Assembly: GCF_032854445.1 (NCBI RefSeq)
Contig: NW_027018041.1
Span: 1 to 64,000 of the forward strand
Length of the DNA stretch: 64,000 nt
Source of the DNA: Liolophura sinensis
Taxonomy: Eukaryota > Mollusca > Polyplacophora > Chitonida > Chitonidae
Direction: 5' to 3'
The position numbers and the translations under genes were made by a program. Position 1 is the stretch's first letter; each line of letters opens with the position of its first letter. Shown piece by piece: positions 21,548-34,449 of the stretch. The notes under the pieces were generated by a model that made no database searches, was not told where the DNA came from, and saw only the letters and a list, made by a program, of their open reading frames with translations.

Positions 21548-22866
21548 TTATTATTATTATTATTATTTTTTTTTCACCGACTTTGTTCGCATGGAAACTT
21601 TTTTACTGTTCAACATACAGGTCTGAAATTTTGCACACATATTTTGGCGGTGAATATCTCGGGACAAATTCTCCACTTTTTTGCTATGTCACGTGGTTCG
21701 GCCGCCATATTGGATTTTGTGTAAAATCTTTAAAAATCTTCTTCTCCAGAACCACTGAACCGATCGTTCTCAAATTTGACATGCAGCTAGTAAGTCACGA
21801 GTTCTTTAAAGTTTGAGAAAACGGTTTACTTCCGGTCAAAACTCTGGAAGCTCGCTATTGGTCGAATTTGTGACGTCACAAAAAGTTCTTAAAGTTCAAT
21901 TGTTTATAACGTATTCTGATGTATCTTAAACTGCTGATTCCGAATCTGCTTGTATTTTTTATATATCTGTGTAACTTTTTGAGATATCAGCAAAAAACTA
22001 AAAAAAGTGACGTAATTTCAATGACCTGTAACTCGAGAACTATGACAGTTAGAAATGTGCAACCTGCACGAAATTGTAGCCCAAGACATGCTCTTTCGAG
22101 CATTTGTCAACAGATTTCAGCTCCGATCAATAGTTTTTTCGTTACAAGCGTTTAAATGACAACACCGTTTTTTGTGTAGAAAAAGATGGGAATCCTATTG
22201 CTTTAACATGGAGTTAGATTGGGACTGGACTGGGTTTGTAGTATTTGACCTGATGCTTTCGGCTACACTGTCCGTGATCTCCCGAAACGGTTATAGGATG
22301 ACATTCATTCCAGTTCCCATCTAACTCCACTACTCTATTAGATGGCGTAGAGATCTAACTACAACAGCAAACGACATGGGCTTGTAAAAGTTAGCTTTGT
22401 TTTGCGCAGACCTCGTCCCCTTTACTATACGTTAAAGAGGCCAGGGTGATTGACAGATATGGACATGTGCCCTGGTCCAAGTGCTGACTTTCTAACGATG
22501 ACCGAGCTATCAGTAGAGCAGTGAGACTGTGCATGGCAGGTCGTGAATTGAGATGTGAATGTACAAATTTGCTGTTACACTGATCGTGTTTTTGTGTTAT
22601 ATTTTAGAAAAAGCGGGCTAAGTCTGCCAAAGAACGACCGTTTTTCACTGGGCATATCGTAGCATCAATAAGGTCGCCGATCTATTCGAGGGATTGCAAA
22701 TGACCAGCCGACTGCCTCAGTGACAAACAGTGTAAGGTCGCATGGAAACTTTGAAAGCCGTGTATGTGGAACATGTGTCCTTCGAACAGAGAACATGACG
22801 GGGAAAACGTCATCGATCCGATCCGGGATCCCGGCCTAGGATCTGCTATTCGCAGATCCATTCTAG
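21548..22866 (+). repeat. Satellite unit 3 (1319 bp)
   Basis: No hairpin module; CTAGTT passes straight into (ATT)n. Type A leader. Motifs are CACGTG at 21690-21695, YY1-like GCCGCCATATTGG at 21701-21713 and a 16-base palindrome TTTGTGACGTCACAAA at 21867-21882. Nearly identical to units 5 and 6, sharing GTTTGAGAAAACGG and GTTATATTTTAGAAAAAGC. Confidence 0.9.
21690..21882 (+). promoter_or_regulatory. Promoter-like motif cluster in the unit core (unit 3 example)
   Basis: Within 193 bp lie an E-box CACGTG (21690-21695), a YY1-type GCCGCCATATTGG (21701-21713), an ATTGG inverted CCAAT core and a full CRE TGACGTCA (21871-21878) in a 16-base palindrome. In many other units the CCAAT site is the stronger CCATTGGT. 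The CRE octamer is intact in 29 of 31 units. These are consensus matches only, and binding or transcription is not shown. Confidence 0.4.
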
Positions 22867-23160
22867 TTTCTTATTATTAGGGATCCCGTTCTTCCGGAAC
22901 GGGATCCCTATTGTATTCGTTCTGTTTTTTCTTATTATTAGGGATCCCGTTCTCCCGAACGGGATCCCTATTGTTATCGTTCTGTTTTTTCTTATTATTA
23001 TTTTTTTTTCACCGACTTTGTTAGCAAGGAAACTTTTTCACCTTTCAACATAGAGATCTCAAATTTTGCACACAAATTCTGGCGCAGATTTTCCAGGGAT
23101 AAATTCTCCATTTTTTTTTCAAGTCACGTGGTTCGGCCGCCATGTTGGATTTTGTGTAAA

Positions 23161-23191
<31 letters not shown>

Positions 23192-24302
23192 GAACCGATT
23201 GTTTTCAAATTTGACATGCAGCTAGTAGGTCACGAGTTCTTTAAAGTTTGCGAAAATGGTTTACTTCCGGTCAAAACTCTGGAAGTTCGCTATTGGTCGA
23301 TTTTGTGACGTCACAAAAAGTTCTCAAAGTTCAAATGTTCTGAACGCATTCTAATGTATCTTGAGCTGCTGATTCTGAATCTGGTTGTATTTTTGCTATA
23401 TCTGTGTAACTTTTTGAGATATTAGCAAAAAACTCAAAAAAGTTACGTAATTTCAATGGCCTTTTAATCAAGAACTAAAAGAGCTAGAAATGTGCAACCT
23501 GCACGAAAATGTAGCCCAAGACATGCTCTTTCGATCAGTCGTCAATGAATTTGAGCTCCGATCAATAGTTTTCTTGCTAGAAGCGTTTAAATGACAACAC
23601 CGTTTTTTCGCTTAGAAAAAGATGGGTATTCTATTGCTTTAACATGGAGTTGGATGGGGACTGGACTGGGTTTGTAGTATTTGACCTGATGCCTTCGGCT
23701 ACACTGTCCGTGATCTCCCGAAACGGTTGTAGGATGACATTGATTCCAGTTCCCATCTAACTCCAGTACTCTATTAGATGGCGAAGAGATCAAACTACAA
23801 CAGCAAACGACGTGGGCCTGTAAAAGTTGGCTTTGTTTTGCGCAGACCTCGTCCTATTTACTATACGTTAAACAGGCCAGGGTGATTGACAGATATGGAC
23901 ATGTGCCGTGGTCTAAGTGCTGACTTTCTAACGATGGCCGAGCTATCAGTGGAGCTGTGAGTCTGTGCATGGCAGGTCGTTGTTTGAGATGTGAATGTAC
24001 AAACTTGCTGTTACACTGGTCGTGTTTTTGCCTTATTTCTTACAAATAGCGGACTAAGTCTGCCAAAGAACGACCGTTATTCACTGGGCATAGCGTAGCA
24101 TCATCAAGGTCGCCGATCTATTCGAGGGAATGCAAATGACCGGCCGACTGCCTCAGTGACAAACGGTGTAAGGTCGCATGGAAACTTTGAAAGCCGTGTA
24201 TGTGGAACATTTGTCCTTCGAACACAGAACATAAAGGGGAAAACGTCATCGATCCGATCCGGGATCCCGGCCTAGGATCTGCTATTCGCAGATCCATTCT
24301 AG
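22867..24302 (+). repeat. Satellite unit 4 (1436 bp)
   Basis: Two hairpin modules (22879 with a TTCCG loop, 22940 with a TCCC loop). Type B leader (TTAGCAAGGAAAC … TTCCAGGGATAAATTC). Standard tail. Confidence 0.9.
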
Positions 24303-25621
24303 TTATTATTATTATTATTATTTTTTTTTCACCGACATTGTTCGCATGGAAACTTTTTTACTGTTCAACATACAGGTCTGAAATTTTGCACACATATTTT
24401 GGCGGTGAATATCTCGGGACAAATTCTCCACTTTTTTGCTATGTCACGTGGTTCGGCCGCCATATTGGATTTTGAGTAAAATCTTTAAAAATCTTCTTCT
24501 CCAGAACCACTGAACCGATCGTTCTCAAATTTGACATGCAGCTAGTAAGTTACGAGTTCTTTAAAGTTTGAGAAAACGGTTTACTTCCGGTCAAAACTCT
24601 GGAAGCTCGCTATTGGTCGAATTTGTGACGTCACAAAAAGTTCTCAAAGTTCAATTGTTCTTAACGTATTCTGATGTATATTGAACTGCTGATTCCGAAT
24701 CTGCTTGTATTTTTTATATATCTGTGTAACTTTTTGAGATATCAGCAAAAAACTCAAAAAAGTGACGTAATTTCAATGACCTGTAACTCGAGAACTATGA
24801 CAGTTAGAAATGTGCAACCTGCACGAAATTGTAGCCCAAGACATGCTCTTTCGAGCATTTGTCAAAGGATTTGAGCTCCGATCAATAGTTTTTTCGTTAC
24901 AAGCGTTTAAATGACAACACCGTTTTTTGTGTAGAAAAAGATGGGAATCCTATTGCTTTAACATGGAGTTAGATTGGGACTGGACTGGGTTTGTAGTATT
25001 TGACCTGATGCTTTCGGCTACACTGTCCGTGATCTCCCGAAACGGTTATAGGATGACATTCATTCCAGTTCCCATCTAACTCCACTACTCTATTAGATGG
25101 CGTAGAGATCTAACTACAACAGCAAACGACATGGACCTGTAAAAGTTAGCTTTGTTTTGCGCAGACCTCGTCCCCTTTACTATACGTTAAAGAGGCCAGG
25201 GTGATTGACAGATATGGACATGTGCCCTGGTCCAAGTGCTGACTTTCTAACGATGACCGAGCTATCAGTAGAGCAGTGAGACTGTGCATGGCAGGTCGTG
25301 AATTGAGATGTGAATGTACAAATTTGCTGTTACACTGATCGTGTTTTTGTGTTATATTTTAGAAAAAGCGGACTAAGTCTGCCAAAGAACGACCGTTTTT
25401 CACTGGGCATATCGTAGCATCAATAAGGTCGCCGATCTGTTCGAGGGATTGCAAATGACCAGCCGACTGCCTCAGTGACAAACAGTGTAAGGTCGCATGG
25501 AAACTTTGAAAGCCGTGTATGTGGAACATGTGTCCTTCGAACAGAGAATATGACGGGGAAAACGTCATCGATCCGATCCGGGATCCCGGCCTAGGATCTG
25601 CTATTCGCAGATCCATTCTAG
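24303..25621 (+). repeat. Satellite unit 5 (1319 bp)
   Basis: No module, type A leader, standard tail. The 20-base inverted-repeat arms lie at 24965-24984 and 25064-25083, with extra mismatches in the left arm. Nearly identical to units 3 and 6. Confidence 0.9.
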
Positions 25622-26941
25622 TTATTATTATTATTATTATTTTTTTTTCACCGACATTGTTCGCATGGAAACTTTTTTACTGTTCAACATACAGGTCTGA
25701 AATTTTGCACACATATTTTGGCGGTGAATATCTCGGGACAAATTCTCCACTTTTTTGCTATGTCACGTGGTTCGGCCGCCATAATGGATTTTGTGTAAAA
25801 TCTTTAAAAATCTTCTTCTCCAGAACCACTGAACCGATCGTTCTCAAATTTGACATGCAGCTAGTAAGTCACGAGTTCTTTAAAGTTTGAGAAAACGGTT
25901 TACTTCCGGTCAAAACTCTGGAAGCTCGCTATTGGTCGAATTTGTGACGTCACAAAAAGTTCTCAAAGTTGAATTGTTCTGAACGTATTCTGATGTATCT
26001 TGAACTGCTGATTCCGAATCTGCTTGTATTTTTTATATATCTGTGTAACTTTGTGAGATATCAGCAAAAAAGTCAAAAAAGTGACGTAATTTCAATGACC
26101 TGTAACTCAAGAACTATGACAGTTAGAAATGTGCAACCTGCACGAAATTGTAGCCCAAGACATGCTCTTTCGAGCATTCGTCAACGGATTTCAGCTCCGA
26201 TCAATAGTTTTCTCGCTAGAAGCGTTTAAATGACAACACCGTTTTTTGTTTAGAAAAAGATGGGAATCCTATTGCTTTAACATGGAGTTAGATTGGGACT
26301 GGACTGGGTTTGAATTATTTGACCTGATTCTTTCGGCTACACTGTCCGTGATCTCCCGAAACGGTTATAGGATGACATTCATTCCAGTTCCCATCTAACT
26401 CCACTACTCTATTAGATGGCGTAGAGATCTAACTACAACAGCAAACGACATGGACTTGTAAAAGTTAGCTTTGTTTTGCGCAGACCTCGTCCCCTTTATT
26501 ATACGTTAAAGAGGCCAGGGTGATTGACAGATATGGACATGTGCCCTGGTCCAAGTGCTGACTTTCTAACGATGACCGAGCTATCAGTAGAGCAGTGAGA
26601 CTGTGCATGGCAGGTCGTGAATTGAGATGTGAATGTACAAATTTGCTGTTACACTGATCGTGTTTTTGTGTTATATTTTAGAAAAAGCGGGGCTAAGTCT
26701 GCCAAAGAACGACCGTTTTTCACTGGGCATATCGTAGCATCAATAAGGTCGCCGATCTATTCGAGGGATTGCAAATGACCAGCCCACTGCCTCAGTGACA
26801 AACAGTGTAAGGTCGCATGGAAACTTTGAAAGCCGTGTATGTGGAACATCTGTCCTTCGAACAGAGAACATGACGGGGAAAACGTCATCGATCCGATCCG
26901 GGATCCCGGCCTAGGATCTGCTATTCGCAGATCCATTCTAG
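25622..26941 (+). repeat. Satellite unit 6 (1320 bp)
   Basis: No module, type A leader, standard tail. Nearly identical to unit 5 directly before it, as expected of a recent local duplication. Confidence 0.9.
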
Positions 26942-27235
26942 TTATTAGGGATCCCGTTCTTCCGGAACGGGATCCCTATTGTAATCGTTCTGTTTTTTCT
27001 TATTAGGGATCCCGTTCTTCCGGAACGGGATCCCTATTGTAATCGTTCTGTTTTTTCTTATTATTATTATTATTTTTTTTTTCACCGACTTTGTTAGCAA
27101 GGAAACTTTTTTACTGTTCAACATACGGGTCTGAAATTTTGCACACAAATTCTGGCGGAGATTTTCCAGGGATAAATTCTCATTTTTTTTTTCATGTCAC
27201 GTGGTTCGGTCGCCATATTGGATTTTGTGTAAAAC

Positions 27236-27266
<31 letters not shown>

Positions 27267-28750
27267 ACCGATCGATTTCAAATTTGACATGCAGCTAGTA
27301 GGTTACAAGTTCTTTAAAGTTTGCGAAAATGGTTCACTTCCGGTCCAAAACTCTGGAAGCTCGCCATTGGTCGAATTTGTGACGTCACAAAAAGTTCTCA
27401 AAGTTCAATTGTTCTTAACGTATTCTGATGTATCTTGATCTGCTGATTCCGATCTGGTTATATTTTTTGCATATCTGTGTAACTTTTTGAGATATCAGCA
27501 AAAACTCAAAAAAGTTACGTAATTTCAATGGCGTTTAAATCGAGAACAATAGAAGCTAGAAATGTGCAACCTGCACCAAATTGTAGCTCAAGACATGCTC
27601 TTTCGATCAGTCGTCAATGTGATTTGAGCTCCGATAAATAGTTTTCTCGCTAGAAGCGTTTAAATGACAACACCGTTTTTCGCTTATAAAAAGATGGGAA
27701 TCCTATTGCTTTTAACATGGAGTTAGATGGGGACTGGACTGGGTTTATAGCATTTGACCTGATGCTTTCGGTTACACTGTCCGTGATCTCCCCAAACGGT
27801 TGTAGGATGACATTAATTCCAGTTCCCATCTAACTCCAGTACTCTGTTAGATGGCGTAGAGATCTATCTACAACAGCAACATCTATCTACAACTTGACAT
27901 GTCTGACGCCTGTCAGTCATATCAGAGTTCGATCCCAGCTTAGCCAATTTGGACAGCGATGAAAATGTTGTCAACTTTAACGTTTTAAGTTGGCTGCTAG
28001 GCGTAGTTCGATGTTCTGATCACGAGTGTAGTATTTTTTTTTCTTCGACGCACGGTTTTGTCGCCAATTGCTATAAAAGTGCGAAAAAGTGTAATTTTCG
28101 CCCGTGTTTGGAGGTCACGTGACACAAAACTGCTGCAGCTGTGGAGCTGAAATGACTGAGTGCAAAGGGCTATATGAGTGCAGTAGGCGTGCGGAAAATC
28201 GTTGAACTGTCATAATAAATGTGGGAGTTGGAGGTCTTGAAAATTGTCCAAAGGCCGATTGGCTATGTTTGGCACTTTGACGTTCCCATGTTATATGATG
28301 CATTTTAAATGCATTTGCGACTAAGATGAACACACGAACATTGTAAGCATGTCACCGGAAGTAGTTTGACGTCCTGATTATCAATTTGGAAATATTTCTT
28401 GATGGCGACGTACAGTTTTTCCGCATATTGCCATCAAATAGCGAAATAAGCGGAATTTTTTCACCATATTTGGAGGTCTGGTGAGAGATAACCGTTACAA
28501 CTGTAAAGCTGAAAATCACTGAGTGCAAAGCGTTACACATGTAGTCTATGTGTGATAAAACTCTTTGATCTGTTGTCAACAAACACATGACATGCACGTT
28601 TTCAAAGAATTCCTAAGGCAGGTTTACCAAATTCGGCACATTTACATAAACCTGCTGTTACAAGAGCCGTGTATTATTGGTTGGGGGAAAACGTCATCGA
28701 TCCGATCCGGGATCCCGGCCTAGGATCTGCTATTCGCAGATCCATTCTAG
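26942..28750 (+). repeat. Satellite unit 7 (1809 bp, alternative tail)
   Basis: Two modules (26947, 27005), type B leader. After CTATCTACAACAGCAAC the standard tail is replaced by an alternative tail from about 27905 (GACGCCTGTCAGTCATATC …) to about 28690. The common terminal block then resumes. The tail is almost the same as in unit 28. Confidence 0.9.
27905..28690 (+). repeat. Alternative tail module (unit 7 example)
   Basis: Sequence unrelated to the standard tail, seen also in units 8 (short), 13, 14, 23 and 28. It begins CTGTCAGTCATATCAGAG, TTCGATCCCAGCTTAGCC. It includes GTCGCCAATTGC, GTCACGTGACACAAAACTGC and GCCGATTGGCTATGTTTGGC. It ends just before GGGAAAACGTCATCG, where all units become the same again. 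A B-box-like GAGTTCGATCCC is present, but no convincing A box, so a tRNA origin is not supported. Confidence 0.8.
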
Positions 28751-29174
28751 TTAGGGATCCCGTTCTTCCCGAACGGGATCCCTATTGTTATTGTTCTGTT
28801 TTTTCTTATTAGGGATCCCGTTCTCCCGAACGGGATCCCCTTTTGTTATTGTTCTGTTTTTTAGGGATCCCGTTCTTCCGGAACGGGATCCCTATTGTAA
28901 TTGTTCTGTTTTTTCTTATTAGGGATCCCGTTCTCCCGAACGGGATCCCTATATGTTATTGGTTCTGTTTTTTCTTATTATTATTATTATTATTATTTTT
29001 TTTTTTCGATTTTGTTAGCAGCAGAACTCCAACACCGATCAACATAGAAGTTTCAAAATTTTGCCACACATAATCTAGGGGAAATTTTCTAGGGGTATAT
29101 TTTTTTTTTTTTCTAGGGGATATTTTCTTTTTGCTATGCACGTGGTTCGCACGCCTATGGATTTTGTGTAAAAC

Positions 29175-29205
<31 letters not shown>

Positions 29206-30380
29206 ACCGATCGTTTTCAAATTTGAACATGCAACTAGTAGGTCACGAGTTCTTTAAAGTTTGCGAAAATTGTTCACTTCCGGTCAAAACTCTGGAAGCT
29301 CGCCATTGGTCGAATTTGTGACGTCACAAAAAGTTCTCATAGTTCAATTGTTCTCACGTATTCTGGTGTTATCTTGAGCTGCTGATTCCGAATCTGGCTT
29401 GTATTTTTTGCATATCTGTGTAACTTTTTGAGATATCAGACAAAAAATCAATAAAGTTACGTAACTTCAATGACCTGTAATTCGAGAACTAGGACAGCTA
29501 GAAACGTGCAACCTGCACGAAATTGTAGCCCAAGACATGCTCCTTCGAGCATTCGTGAACGGATTTCAGCTCCGATCAATAGTTTTTTCGCTACAAGCGT
29601 TTAAATCACAACACCGTTTTTTGTTTAGATAAAGGTGGGAATCTATTGCTTTAACATGGGGTTAGATGGGACTGGACTGGGTTTATAGTATTTGACCTGA
29701 TGCTTTCGGCTACACTGTTCGTGATCTCCCCAAATTGTTGTAGGATGACATTCAGCTATACAGTACTCTATTAGACGTCGTAGAATTCTAACTACAACAG
29801 CAATCGACGTGGACATGTAAAAATTAGCTTTGTTTTGCGCAGGCCTTGTCTTCTTTACTGTACGCTAACCAGGCCAGGGTGAATTGACAGATATGGACAT
29901 GTGCCGTGCCGTGGTCCAGGTGTTGACTTTCTGACAAAGGCCTAGATATCAGTAGAGCACTGAGTCTGTGCATTGCAGGTCGTGGATTTAGACATAAAAG
30001 TACAAACTATGATTTTCTTCTTTCTTTCTTTTCTCTTACCGCTGACGGCCTGCCTGTGATATCAGAGTTCGATCCCAGCTTAGCCAATTTGTCAGGCGAT
30101 AAAAATGTCTGAATTTTAAGGTTTTAAGTAGGCTGCTAGGCATAGTTGGATGTTCCGATCACGAGTCTGGTGTTTTTTTTTCTTTTTCAAGCCACGGTTT
30201 TGTCGCCAATTACCATGAAATTGCAAAAAAGTGCAAATTTTGTCTTAAAACAGATTTACCACATTCGGCACATTTACATCAACTTGTCGTCACAAGGGCC
30301 GTGTATTATTGGTTGTGGAAAACGTCATCGATCAGATCCGGGATCCCGGCCTAGATCTGCTTTTCGCAGATCCATTCTAG
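28751..30380 (+). repeat. Satellite unit 8 (1630 bp, damaged, shortened alternative tail)
   Basis: Four modules (28753, 28811, 28863, 28921). The type C leader (TTAGCAGCAGAACTCC) is damaged, with a small internal repeat GGGGATATTTTC… and several indels. A shortened alternative tail spans about 30050-30320. The terminal hairpin has a TTTTC loop and one base lost at the stem base. Confidence 0.9.
28753..28973 (+). repeat. Second four-copy hairpin-module cluster
   Basis: Modules start at 28753, 28811, 28863 and 28921. Loops are TTCCC, TCCC, TTCCG and TCCC in turn. Their trailing sequences also vary (ATTGTTATTGTTCTG, TTTTGTTATTG, ATTGTAATTG, ATATGTTATTGG). The copies are therefore not a simple fresh duplication of one neighbour. 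Confidence 0.9.
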
Positions 30381-31820
30381 TTATTAGGGATCCCGTTCTC
30401 CCGAACGGGATCCCTATTGTAATCGTTCTGTTTTTTCTTATTAGGGATCCCGTTCTCCCGAACGGGATCCCTTTTGTTATTGTTCTGTTTTTCTTATTAT
30501 TATTATTATTATTATTATTATTTTTTTTTTTCGATTTTGTTAGCAGCAGAACTCAAACACCGTTCAAGACAGAAATTCAAAATTTTGCACACATCATCTT
30601 GAGGAGATTTTCTAGGGGTATATTTTTTTTTTTTTGGCTATGTCACGTGGTTCGGCCGCCATATTGGATTTTGTGTAAAATCTTCAAAAATCTTCTTCTC
30701 AAGAACCACTGAACCGATCGTTTTCAAATTTGACATGCAGCTAGTAGGTCACAAGTTCTTTAAAGTTTGCGAAAATGGTTCACTTCCGGTCAAAACTCTG
30801 GAAGTTCGCTATTGGTCGAATTTATGATGTCACAAAAAGTTCTCAAAGTTCAATTGTTCTGAACGTATTCTGGTGTATCTTGAGCTGCTGATTCCGAATC
30901 TGCTTGCATTTTTTTTGTATCTGTGTAAGTTTTTACGATATGAGCAAAAAACTCAAAAAAGTTACGTAACTTCAATGACCTGTAACTCGAGAACTATGAC
31001 AGCTAGAAATGTGCAACCTGCACGAAATTGTAGCCCAAGACATGCTCTTTCGATCATTCGTCAACGGATTTGAGCTCCGATCAATAGTTTTTTCGCTAGA
31101 AGCGTTTCAATCACAACACCGTTTTTTGTTCAGAAAAAGACGGGAATCCTATTGCTTTAACATGGAGTTAGATGGGGACTGGACTGGGTTTGTAGTATTT
31201 GACCTGATGCTTTCGGCTACACTGTCCGTGATCTCCCGAAACCGTTGTACGATGACATTGATTCCATTTCCCATCTAACTCCAGTACTTTATTAGATGGC
31301 GTAGAGATCTAACTACAACAGCAAACGACGTGGACCTCTGAAAGTTAGCTTTGTTTTGCGCTGACCTCGTGCTCTTTACAATACGTTAAACAGGCCAGGG
31401 TGATTGATAGATATGGACATGTGCCCTGGTCCAAGTGCTGACTTTCTAACGATGGCCGAGCAATCAGTAGAGCAGTGAGTCTGTGCATGGCAGGTCGTGG
31501 ATTGAGATGTGAATGTACAAACTTGCTGTTACACTGGTCGTGTTTTTGCCTTATTTCTTACAAAAAGCGGGCTAAGTGTGCCAAGAAACGACCGTTTTTC
31601 ACTGGGCATAACGTAGCATCTTTAAAGTCGCCGATCTATTCGCTGAAATGCTAATGACCGGCCGACTGCCTCAGTGACAAACGGTGTAAGATCGCATGGA
31701 AACTTTGAAAGCCGTGTATGTGGAACATGTGTCCTTCGAACACAGAACATGAAGGGGAAAACGTCATCGATCCGATCCGGGATCCCGGCCTAGGATCTGC
31801 TATTCGCAGATCCATTCTAG
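30381..31820 (+). repeat. Satellite unit 9 (1440 bp)
   Basis: Two modules (30386, 30443; spacing 57). Long (TTA)n, type C leader, standard tail. The CRE is broken (TGATGTCA). Confidence 0.9.
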
Positions 31821-33126
31821 TTATTATTATTATTTTTTTTTCACCGACCTTGTTAGCAGCAGAACTCAAACACCGTTCAACATTGAGGTCTCAAATTTTG
31901 TACACAACATCTAGCGCAGATTTTCCAGGGGTATATTTTTTGTTTTTTTCTTAAGTCACGTGGTTCGGCCGCGATATTGGATTATGTGTAAAATATTTAA
32001 AAATCTTCTTCTCCAGAACTACTGAACCGATCGTTTTCAAATTTGACATGCGGCTAGTAGGTCACGAGTTCTTTAAAGTTTGCGAAAATGGTTCACTTCC
32101 GGTCAAAATTCTGGAAGCTCGCTATTGGTCGAATTTGTGACGTCACAAAAAGTTTTCAAAGTTCAAATGTTCTGAACGTATTCTGATGTAACTTGAGCTG
32201 CTCATTCTGAATCTGCTTGTATTTTTTTGGTATCTGCAAAACTTTTAGAGATATAAGCAAAAAACTCAAAAAAGTGACGTAAGTTCAATGACCTGTAACT
32301 TGAGAACTATGACAGCTAGAAATGTGCAACCTGCACGAAATTGTAGCCCAAGGCATGCTCTTTCGAGCAATCGTCAACAGATTTCAGCTCCGATCAATAG
32401 TTTTTTCGCTAGAAGCGTTTAAATGACAACACCGTTTTTTGTTCAGAAAAAGATGGGAATCCTATTGCTTTAACATGGAGTTAGATGGGGACTGGACTGG
32501 GTTTGTAGTATTTGACCTGATGCTTTCGGCTACACTGTCCGTGATCTCCCGAAACGGTTGTAGGATGACATTGATTCCAGTTCCCATCTAACTCCAGTAC
32601 TCTATTAGAAGGCGTAGAGATCTAACTACAACAGCAAACGACATGGACCTGTAAAAGATAGTTTTGGTTTGCGCAGACCTCGTCCTCTTTACTATACGTT
32701 AAACAGGCCAGGGTGATTGGCAGATATGGACATGGTCCAAGTGCTGACTTTCTAACGATGGCCTAGCTGTCAGTGGAGCAGTGAGTCTGTGCATGGCATG
32801 TCGTGGATTGAGATGTGAATGTACAAACTTGCTGTTACACTGGTCGTGTTTTTGCGTTATGTCTTACAATTAGAGGTCTAAGTCTGCCAAGGCAGGACCG
32901 TTTTTTACTGGGCATAGCGTAGCATCATTAAGGTCGCCGATCTATTCGAGGAAATGCAAATGACCGGCCGACTGCCTCAATGGCAAACGGTGTAAGGTCG
33001 CATGGAATCTTTGAAAGCCGTGTATGTGGAACATGTGTCCTTCGAACACAGAATATGAAGGGGAAAACGTCATCGATCCGATCCGGGATCCCGGCCTAGG
33101 ATCTGCTATTCGCAGATCCATTCTAG
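31821..33126 (+). repeat. Satellite unit 10 (1306 bp)
   Basis: No module. Type D leader (TTAGCAGCAGAACTCAAAC … GGGGTATATTTTTTG). Inverted-repeat arms lie at 32477-32496 and 32576-32595 and pair at 19 of 20 positions, the other being a possible G-U pair. The first 600 bp are almost the same as in unit 12. Confidence 0.9.
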
Positions 33127-34449
33127 TTTCTTATTATTATTATTATTATTTTTTTTTTACCGACATTGTGAGCAGCAGAACTTTAACACCGTTCAACATA
33201 GAGGTCTCAAATTTTGTACACACAATCTGGCGAAGATTTTCCAGGGGTATATTTTTTGTTTTTTTCTTATGTCACGTGGTTCGGCCGTCATATTGGATTA
33301 TGTGTAAAATCTTTAAAAATCTTCTTCTCCAGAACCACTGAACCGATCGTTTTCAAATTTGACATGCAGCTAGTAGGTTACGAGTTCTTTAAAGCTTGCG
33401 AAAATGGTTGACATCCGGTCAAAACTCTGGAAGCTCGCCATTGGTCGAATTTGTGACGTCACAAAAAGTTTTCAAAGTTCAATTCTTCTGAACGTATTCT
33501 GATGTATCTTGAGCTGCTGATTCTGAATCTGGTTGTATTTTTTGCATATCTGTGTAACTTTTTGAGATATTAGCAAAAAACTCAAAAAACTTACGTAAGT
33601 TCAATGACCTGTAACTCGAGATCTGTGGCAGCTAGAAATGTGCAACCTGCACGAAATTGTAGAACAGGACATGCTCTTTCGAGCATACGTCAACAGATTT
33701 CAGCTCCGATCAATAGTTTTTTCGCTAGAAGCGTTTAAATCACAACACCGTTTTTTGTTTAGAAAAAGATGGGAATCCTATTGCTTTAACATGGAGTTAG
33801 ATGGGGATTGGACTGGGTTTGTAGTATTTAACCTGATGCTTTCGTCTACACTGTCCGTGATCTCACGAAACGGTTGTAGGATGACATTGATTCCAGTTCC
33901 CATCTAACTCCAGTATTCTATTAGATGGCGTAGACATCTAACTACAACAGCAAACGACGTGGACCTGTAAAAGTTAGCTTTGTTTTGCGCAGACCTCGTC
34001 CTCTTTACTATACGTTAAACAGGCCAGGGTGATTGAGAGATATGGATATGTGCCGTGGTCCAAGTGCTGACTTTCTAACGATGGCCGAGCTATCAGTGGA
34101 GCAGTGAGTCTGTGCATGGCAGGTCGTGGATTGAGATGTGAATGTACAAACTTGCTGTTACACTGGTCGTGTTTTGTGCGTTATTTCTTACAAATAGCGG
34201 GCTAAGCCTGCCAGGAACGACCGTTTTTTACTGGGCATAGCATAGCATCATCAAGGTCGCCGATCTATTCGAGGGAATGCAAATGACCGGCCGACTGCCT
34301 CAGTGACAAACGGTGTAAGGTCGCATGGAAACTTTAAGAGCCGTGTATGTGGAAGATGTGTCCTTCGAACACAGATCGTGAAGGGGAAAACGTCATCGAT
34401 CAGATCCGGGATCCCGGCCTAGGATCTGCTATTCGCAGATCCATTCTAG
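33127..34449 (+). repeat. Satellite unit 11 (1323 bp)
   Basis: No module; the junction reads CTAGTTTCTTATTATT. Type D leader with GTGAGCAGCAG. Standard tail. The terminal block has CATCGATCAGATCC. Confidence 0.9.

Noticed and set aside
21703-21713. CCATATTGG as an SRF CArG box
   Set aside because: The A/T stretch has five bases instead of the six needed for CC(A/T)6GG; the YY1 pattern fits better.
27915-27945. tRNA or SINE origin of the alternative tail because of GAGTTCGATCCC
   Set aside because: The B-box-like string stands alone; no A box lies at the right distance upstream and no tail or target duplication is seen.
28956-29141. Minus-strand frame with a poly-Asn/Lys run (also at 37819-38013)
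   Set aside because: Poly-Asn comes from the (TTA)n and T-tract of the satellite units.
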